In this document: piece after piece, positions 60,483 through 64,000 of the stretch
Numbering within the stretch: position 1 is the first letter of the stretch
Layout: each line of letters begins with the position of its first letter
Assembly: GCF_003350405.1 (NCBI RefSeq)
Contig: NZ_QQAW01000009.1
Span: 1 to 64,000 of the forward strand
Length of the DNA: 64,000 nt
From: Gluconacetobacter liquefaciens
Lineage (GTDB): Bacteria > Pseudomonadota > Alphaproteobacteria > Acetobacterales > Acetobacteraceae
Direction of reading: 5' to 3'
The notes under the pieces: model-generated
What the model saw: only the letters and a program-made list of their open reading frames with translations
What the model was told of the DNA's origin: nothing
The model's database searches: none
Position numbers and translations under genes: made by a program

Positions 60483-61346
60483 TTATTCAATTTTTTTGAT
60501 CGCGTCCTCAAGCGAGATCGTGAAGGCGCCGGGCTGGAGCGGCTGGGGCTGACTTTCCGCCGGGGCCCAGCCGGTCATGATGGCAACGCGCAGCGGAACG
60601 GACAGATAGGCGTCGTCTGCCTCCGGCGTCAGGCTTGCCAGGGCGGCAGCGAACAGAGCGGACGTGGGAAACTGGCGGCTGCGCAATTTCAGGGCGTTGG
60701 TCTCGCCGGCGGCGCGCAGGTCGCGCAGCAGGGCCATGGGCGAGCGATAGGCGAGGGGCAATATGTCCACATCCGCGACCGGCAAGGCGAAGCCTGCGCG
60801 CTGCAACAGGGAGGCACAGTCCTTCAGGTCGGGAAAGGGGGAGACCCGTGGGGCAGCGCCGCCAGTGAGCGTGCACTCGGCCTCGGTCAAGGCGCGGCGG
60901 AGATCCGCCAGGGTCGGCAGGACAGGCACGCTGGCGAGGAACAGTCCGTCGGGCTTCAGTGTGTGGCGGATCTGCGCCAGCGCGCCGGGCAGGTCGTTGA
61001 CCCAGTGCAGCGACAGGTTGGCGACCACCAGGTCGAAGCTGTCAGGGCCGAAGGGGAGCCATTCCTCGTCGGCGCACAGGACCTTACCACCATTGACCTG
61101 CGCCATCCTGGGCGACAGGTCGCAGGACACGACGCTCTCGATCCCGCGTGCGCGCAATAGGGGTGCGACCACGCCGCGACCGCCGATATCCAGCGCCGCG
61201 CTGAAGCGGTAGGTCGTGTCGTCCAGCCGGTCCAGTAGCCGGTCCGCGGCTTCCTGCAGGATCGGTGCGACCGCATGCACCAGAGGGGCGGCGCGATCGC
61301 GATGACGGCGCACGGCGGCGCGGTCGAAAATCACGGGATCGTTCAT
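60483..61346 (-). CDS. SAM-dependent methyltransferase (BioC/NDUFAF5-like)
   Basis: The 287-residue protein is a class I methyltransferase with SAM motif ALDIGGRGVVAPLLRARG and the later DSFDLVVANLSLHWVNDLPGAL, as in BioC and NDUFAF5. The start MNDPVIFDRAAVRRHRDRAA matches alphaproteobacterial proteins that lie divergently from comF, which are usually linked to complex I assembly-type methylation or biotin synthesis; which applies here is not decidable. ATG 61346 is preferred over ATG 61355 and the longer open frame, which crosses comF. It is separated by 50 bases from comF. Confidence 0.75.
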   Translation of the reverse strand: MNDPVIFDRAAVRRHRDRAAPLVHAVAPILQEAADRLLDRLDDTTYRFSAALDIGGRGVVAPLLRARGIESVVSCDLSPRMAQVNGGKVLCADEEWLPFGPDSFDLVVANLSLHWVNDLPGALAQIRHTLKPDGLFLASVPVLPTLADLRRALTEAECTLTGGAAPRVSPFPDLKDCASLLQRAGFALPVADVDILPLAYRSPMALLRDLRAAGETNALKLRSRQFPTSALFAAALASLTPEADDAYLSVPLRVAIMTGWAPAESQPQPLQPGAFTISLEDAIKKIE

Positions 61347-61396
61347 GGCTCGCATGTGCCCTTCCGGATGGGCGATGCCAATGGCACCATTGCGTG

Positions 61397-62227
61397 ATGG
61401 TTGGCACGACACGGGACGCGGGGGAAACCCGATCGGCGCATGGCGAGGCGGGTAGCCTGCCACGGCGCATCGCGGCGCGCGTGCTCGACCTTCTTCTGCC
61501 ACCTGACTGCCCGGCCTGTCATCAGCCGGTCGATCGTGCCGGCCTGCTGTGTCCCGACTGCTTCCGTGCCATGCGCTTTATCGCCGAGCCATGCTGCGCG
61601 CGATGTGGCCAGCCCTTTTCGGCGTCGGCTCCTGGCAGTGCTGGGCGTAGCTGTGCGCCGTGCCTGGACCATCCCCCGTCATGGCGGAACGGCCGGGCCG
61701 CCATGATCTATGACGAACGGTCGCGCGTGCTGATCCTGCGGCTGAAATATGCAGATCGTACCGATCTGGCGCCGCTGCTGGCCCGGCATATGGTGCGGGC
61801 CGGACGTGAACTGCTGGCCGAAGCCGATCTGCTGGTGCCTGTGCCGCTGCACAGGGGGCGGCTGTTCCGTCGCCGCTATAATCAGGCCGGGCTGCTGGCG
61901 GTGGCGATCGGGCGGATCGCGCATCTGCCGGTGGTGCCGGATGCCCTACAGCGTGTGCGCGGGACGCCCGCGCTGGCCCGCCTGGGGGCGGCGGCGCGCC
62001 AGGAGGTGCTGCGCGGGGCGATCGTGGCCCGCCCGTCGCGTCGGAATCGGCTGGCAGGCCGGCGCGTCATCCTGGTCGATGACGTGATGACGACGGGAGC
62101 AACATTGGGCGCCTGTGCGCGGGCGGTGCTGGCGGCCGGAGCGGTTTCGGTGGACGTGCTGGTGGCTGCCCGTGCGCCCGATCCCGCGCGGGTGGGATCG
62201 GACGGCGGGAGAACGGCCGGCGAATGA
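61397..62227 (+). CDS. ComF family protein (phosphoribosyltransferase-like)
   Basis: ComF proteins combine a zinc ribbon and a PRTase domain and are needed for DNA uptake in competent bacteria, with unclear roles elsewhere. The 276-residue product has CPACH...CPDC and CARCG...CAPC pairs at the N-terminus, LRLKYADRTDLAPLLARHM in the middle, and the PRPP-binding signature VILVDDVMTTGATLGAC. ATG 61397 (GTG 61394 also possible). Divergent from the methyltransferase gene and upstream of grxC. Confidence 0.88.
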   Translation: MVGTTRDAGETRSAHGEAGSLPRRIAARVLDLLLPPDCPACHQPVDRAGLLCPDCFRAMRFIAEPCCARCGQPFSASAPGSAGRSCAPCLDHPPSWRNGRAAMIYDERSRVLILRLKYADRTDLAPLLARHMVRAGRELLAEADLLVPVPLHRGRLFRRRYNQAGLLAVAIGRIAHLPVVPDALQRVRGTPALARLGAAARQEVLRGAIVARPSRRNRLAGRRVILVDDVMTTGATLGACARAVLAAGAVSVDVLVAARAPDPARVGSDGGRTAGE

Positions 62228-62302
62228 TGCGAACGGTATAGTGCCACGGCACAAATGCGCTATGTCTTCAGAATAGGCTACTTTTCTTTTTCGGGGGTCG
62301 GA

Positions 62303-62564
62303 ATGCCCAGCATCGAAATCTATACCCAGCCAGGCTGCCCCTATTGCGTGCGCGCCGTGCGCCTGCTGCAACAGAAGGGCGCGCCATTCACTGAAATCCG
62401 CGCCCTGCACGGCACGCCCGAGCGGGCCGAGGCCCGGGAGCGTTCGGGGGGGGCGGACAACGGTGCCGCAGATCTTCATCAACGGGCGGCATATCGGTGG
62501 CTGCGACGACCTGATGGCGCTGGAACGGCAGGGAGAACTTGACCCGCTGCTGCGCGCGGCCTGA
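62303..62564 (+). pseudogene. grxC: Glutaredoxin 3 (grxC), frameshifted in a G tract
   Basis: Glutaredoxin reduces disulfides with glutathione. The start [15 protein letters not shown] contains the active site CPYC (62336-62347). After RSGG the sequence reaches eight G (62446-62453), and the conserved remainder [20 protein letters not shown] lies one frame away, ending at TGA 62562-62564. Seven G would restore an 86-residue protein of normal length. As given, the frame continues into unrelated residues to 62542 and loses the glutathione-binding TVP and GG motifs. Either a real mutation, tract variation or a sequencing error. Confidence 0.88.
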
Positions 62565-62583
62565 TCGGGCATCGGGGGCGCGC

Positions 62584-63024
62584 GTGATCTGTTATCAGTT
62601 GCGGTGTGACGCCGGGCATGAGTTCGAGGGCTGGTTTCCCGGCAGTGCCGCGTTCGACGATCAGGCTCGCCGCAACCTGCTCTCCTGCCCACAATGCGGC
62701 ACGTCGCACGTTGTGCGGGCGCTGATGGCCCCGGCTGTGCGGACCGCGCCGACGCGCGTGCCGGAAACGGCGCGGCCGTCCCCTCAGGCCGGGGCTGCCA
62801 TTCCTGCCGCGATGATGGCCGCGATGCAGCGCGTCAGGCAATATGTCGAGGAACGATGTGAGAATGTGGGCGATAAATTCGCCGAGGAAGCGTTGAAGAT
62901 CCATCATGGAGATGGCGAACAGCGCGGCATTTACGGACGTGCATCGGAAGAGGATTGTGATCGCCTGGTCGATGAGGGTGTCGAGATCATGGCCATACCG
63001 TGGGTCCCGCGTGCGGACGGTTGA
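62584..63024 (+). CDS. DUF1178 family protein
   Basis: A conserved alphaproteobacterial protein of unknown function. The 146-residue product starts MICYQLRCDAGHEFEGWF at GTG 62584 and has SCPQCGTSHVVRALMAP, a probable zinc-binding CxxC pair with the N-terminal Cys/His. A variable Pro-rich linker follows, then the conserved helical half VEERCENVGDKFAEEALKIHHG and the acidic end. It directly follows grxC (19 bases), as in many relatives, which suggests a common transcript. Confidence 0.83.
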   Translation: MICYQLRCDAGHEFEGWFPGSAAFDDQARRNLLSCPQCGTSHVVRALMAPAVRTAPTRVPETARPSPQAGAAIPAAMMAAMQRVRQYVEERCENVGDKFAEEALKIHHGDGEQRGIYGRASEEDCDRLVDEGVEIMAIPWVPRADG

Positions 63025-63077
63025 TCGGACGCTGGAAAGGGAGCCGGGCCCGGAGGCCGGAAGTCGAGGTGGAACGC

Positions 63078-63614
63078 ATGCATGACAGAACAAGCCGACG
63101 GGCCGACATGACCCGCTTCCCGCAGGGGAAGCGCCGGGGCGTACGGTCGCTGGCCGCCCTGGGCGCCATGATGGGAATGTTGGGCCAGCTGGCGGGCCAT
63201 CCGCTTTCGGCGGAGGCGGCTGAAACTGCCGCGGCGCGGGATGCCTCGCCGGTGCTGGGGCAATGGGTTACCCGCGAGCGCGACGGTGTCTTCGAGATCC
63301 GGGCCTGCGGCGGTGAACTCTGCGGTCGGCTGGTCGGCATGCGCTATACCGGTGAAATTCCGAAGGCCAAGGACGGGACATCGGAATGCGGTCTGCTGAT
63401 GCTGACCGGATTCGTTCCCGATTCGGACGATGCCGGCCGCTGGAACGGGCATATCCTCGATCCGGACAGCGGGAAGGTCTACCAGGCCCAGATCTGGTCG
63501 CCGCGTGACGGGGTGCTGAAACTCAGAGGCTATGTGGGCATTCCCCTGTTTGGCGAAACCCATACCTGGACACGCTATGACGGCGCGATCGGAGCGCGCT
63601 GCCTGATGCAGTGA
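63078..63614 (+). CDS. DUF2147 domain-containing exported protein
   Basis: The product (178 residues from ATG 63078; ATG 63108 possible) has an N-terminal signal segment (SLAALGAMMGMLGQLAG) and a DUF2147 domain: VLGQWVTRERDGVFEIRACGGELCGRLVGM, then GHILDPDSGKVYQAQI and GVLKLRGYVGIPLFGETHTWTR. The lipocalin-like domain is periplasmic in known cases and of unknown function. GAGGTGGAA ribosome site. It starts 53 bases after the DUF1178 gene on the same strand. Confidence 0.83.
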   Translation: MHDRTSRRADMTRFPQGKRRGVRSLAALGAMMGMLGQLAGHPLSAEAAETAAARDASPVLGQWVTRERDGVFEIRACGGELCGRLVGMRYTGEIPKAKDGTSECGLLMLTGFVPDSDDAGRWNGHILDPDSGKVYQAQIWSPRDGVLKLRGYVGIPLFGETHTWTRYDGAIGARCLMQ

Positions 63615-63647
63615 GCCGCCTCTTTCTCAACTGGATTCGTGAGCGAC

Positions 63648-64000
63648 ATGACCTCAATCATCTCACGACGCGGCCTGATGGCCGGGTTGGCCGCGTCGGG
63701 TATTCCTCTTGCGGCATCGTGGCCCGTCAGGGCCGCCATTCCGGCCAGGGCGCGGACATTGTGCTATATCGGCGGCTACAACAAACATGCGCCGCCCGGT
63801 GGGGCGGGGAACGGGCAGGGCATCGCGCTGTTCGAGATGAATCCCACGACCAGCGCGCTGGCGCCGATCTCGACTTTTACGGACATTGCCAGCCCGTCTT
63901 TCATCACGCTCTCCGCCGATAACCGTTTCCTGTACGCGTTGAGCGAGATCGACGATTTCAACGGACGGCATGATGGCAGCGTCACCGCGTTTGCGGTCGA
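63648..64000 (+). CDS. Lactonase family beta-propeller protein (6-phosphogluconolactonase-like), cut by window end
   Basis: The gene runs off the right edge; 117 residues are visible from ATG 63648. The N-terminus has a Tat-like signal (ISRRGLMAGLAASGIPLAAS), so the protein is probably exported. The mature part begins LCYIGGYNKHAPPGG and continues GIALFEMNPTTSALAPIST, then SPSFITLSADNRFLYALSE, the repeat pattern of the seven-bladed lactonase (YkgB/Pgl-type) propeller. Periplasmic sugar-acid lactone hydrolysis would suit an oxidative sugar metabolism, but the substrate is unknown. Confidence 0.8.
   Translation, partial: MTSIISRRGLMAGLAASGIPLAASWPVRAAIPARARTLCYIGGYNKHAPPGGAGNGQGIALFEMNPTTSALAPISTFTDIASPSFITLSADNRFLYALSEIDDFNGRHDGSVTAFAV

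Overview
The window looks like chromosomal DNA from an acetic acid bacterium (Acetobacteraceae, probably near Gluconacetobacter or Komagataeibacter). This is inferred from the very high GC of the housekeeping genes, alphaproteobacterial gene sets (aerobic-type CobS/CobT, ThiO/ThiS/ThiG/ThiE, CoaBC-Dut), a gum/acetan-type exopolysaccharide locus, and a three-gene molybdenum/iron-sulfur/cytochrome c oxidoreductase of the kind these bacteria use in the periplasm. No species can be fixed from the sequence alone.

Bases 1-14,600 are an exopolysaccharide locus, partly much richer in AT than the rest. It holds a truncated Wzy-type polymerase at the left edge, an epimerase/dehydratase, three glycosyltransferases (GT2, Caps_synth type, WecG/TagA type), two membrane acyltransferases, a PAP2 phosphatase, a CpsD-like ATPase with a degenerate P-loop, a Wzc/GumC chain-length protein, a Wza/GumB lipoprotein, a Wzx-type flippase, a Cys-rich secreted protein and a priming sugar-1-phosphate transferase lacking its usual N-terminal membrane domain. 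A tRNA-Cys gene ends the locus.

Bases 14,800-27,600 carry core genes: an isoaspartate-methyltransferase-like gene, tolC, a small secreted protein, valS and msrA on the plus strand. On the minus strand follow an unassigned ABC importer (fused double permease plus an ATPase with an extra C-terminal domain), dut, coaBC and ubiE. mutM diverges from ubiE. Bases 27,700-34,900 hold the replication block rpsT-dnaA-dnaN-recF-gyrB.

Bases 34,900-42,600 carry a DUF3108 protein, gph, the glmU-glmS pair for UDP-GlcNAc and the thiOSGE thiazole/thiamine operon. From 42,700 come a CPA1 antiporter with a cyclic-nucleotide-binding-like tail and the Mo/Fe-S/cytochrome c operon, whose cytochrome gene is broken by a one-base change in a G tract. 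Then follow tRNA-Met, an MscS channel, cobT-cobS with a J-domain gene, bolA, a LolA-like gene, lipB, tRNA-Leu, galU plus phosphomannomutase/phosphoglucomutase (sugar-nucleotide supply that could feed the polysaccharide locus), a DUF3553 gene, moaA, a methyltransferase, comF, a frameshifted grxC, DUF1178 and DUF2147 genes, and the start of a lactonase-type beta-propeller gene running off the right edge.

No CRISPR array, complete insertion sequence, integrase or rRNA was seen. The most notable points are the mosaic polysaccharide locus with its truncated polymerase, the two frameshifts in poly-G tracts, a MutM zinc finger missing a cysteine, a secreted protein with a duplicated four-Cys motif, and the ABC system with no visible binding protein.
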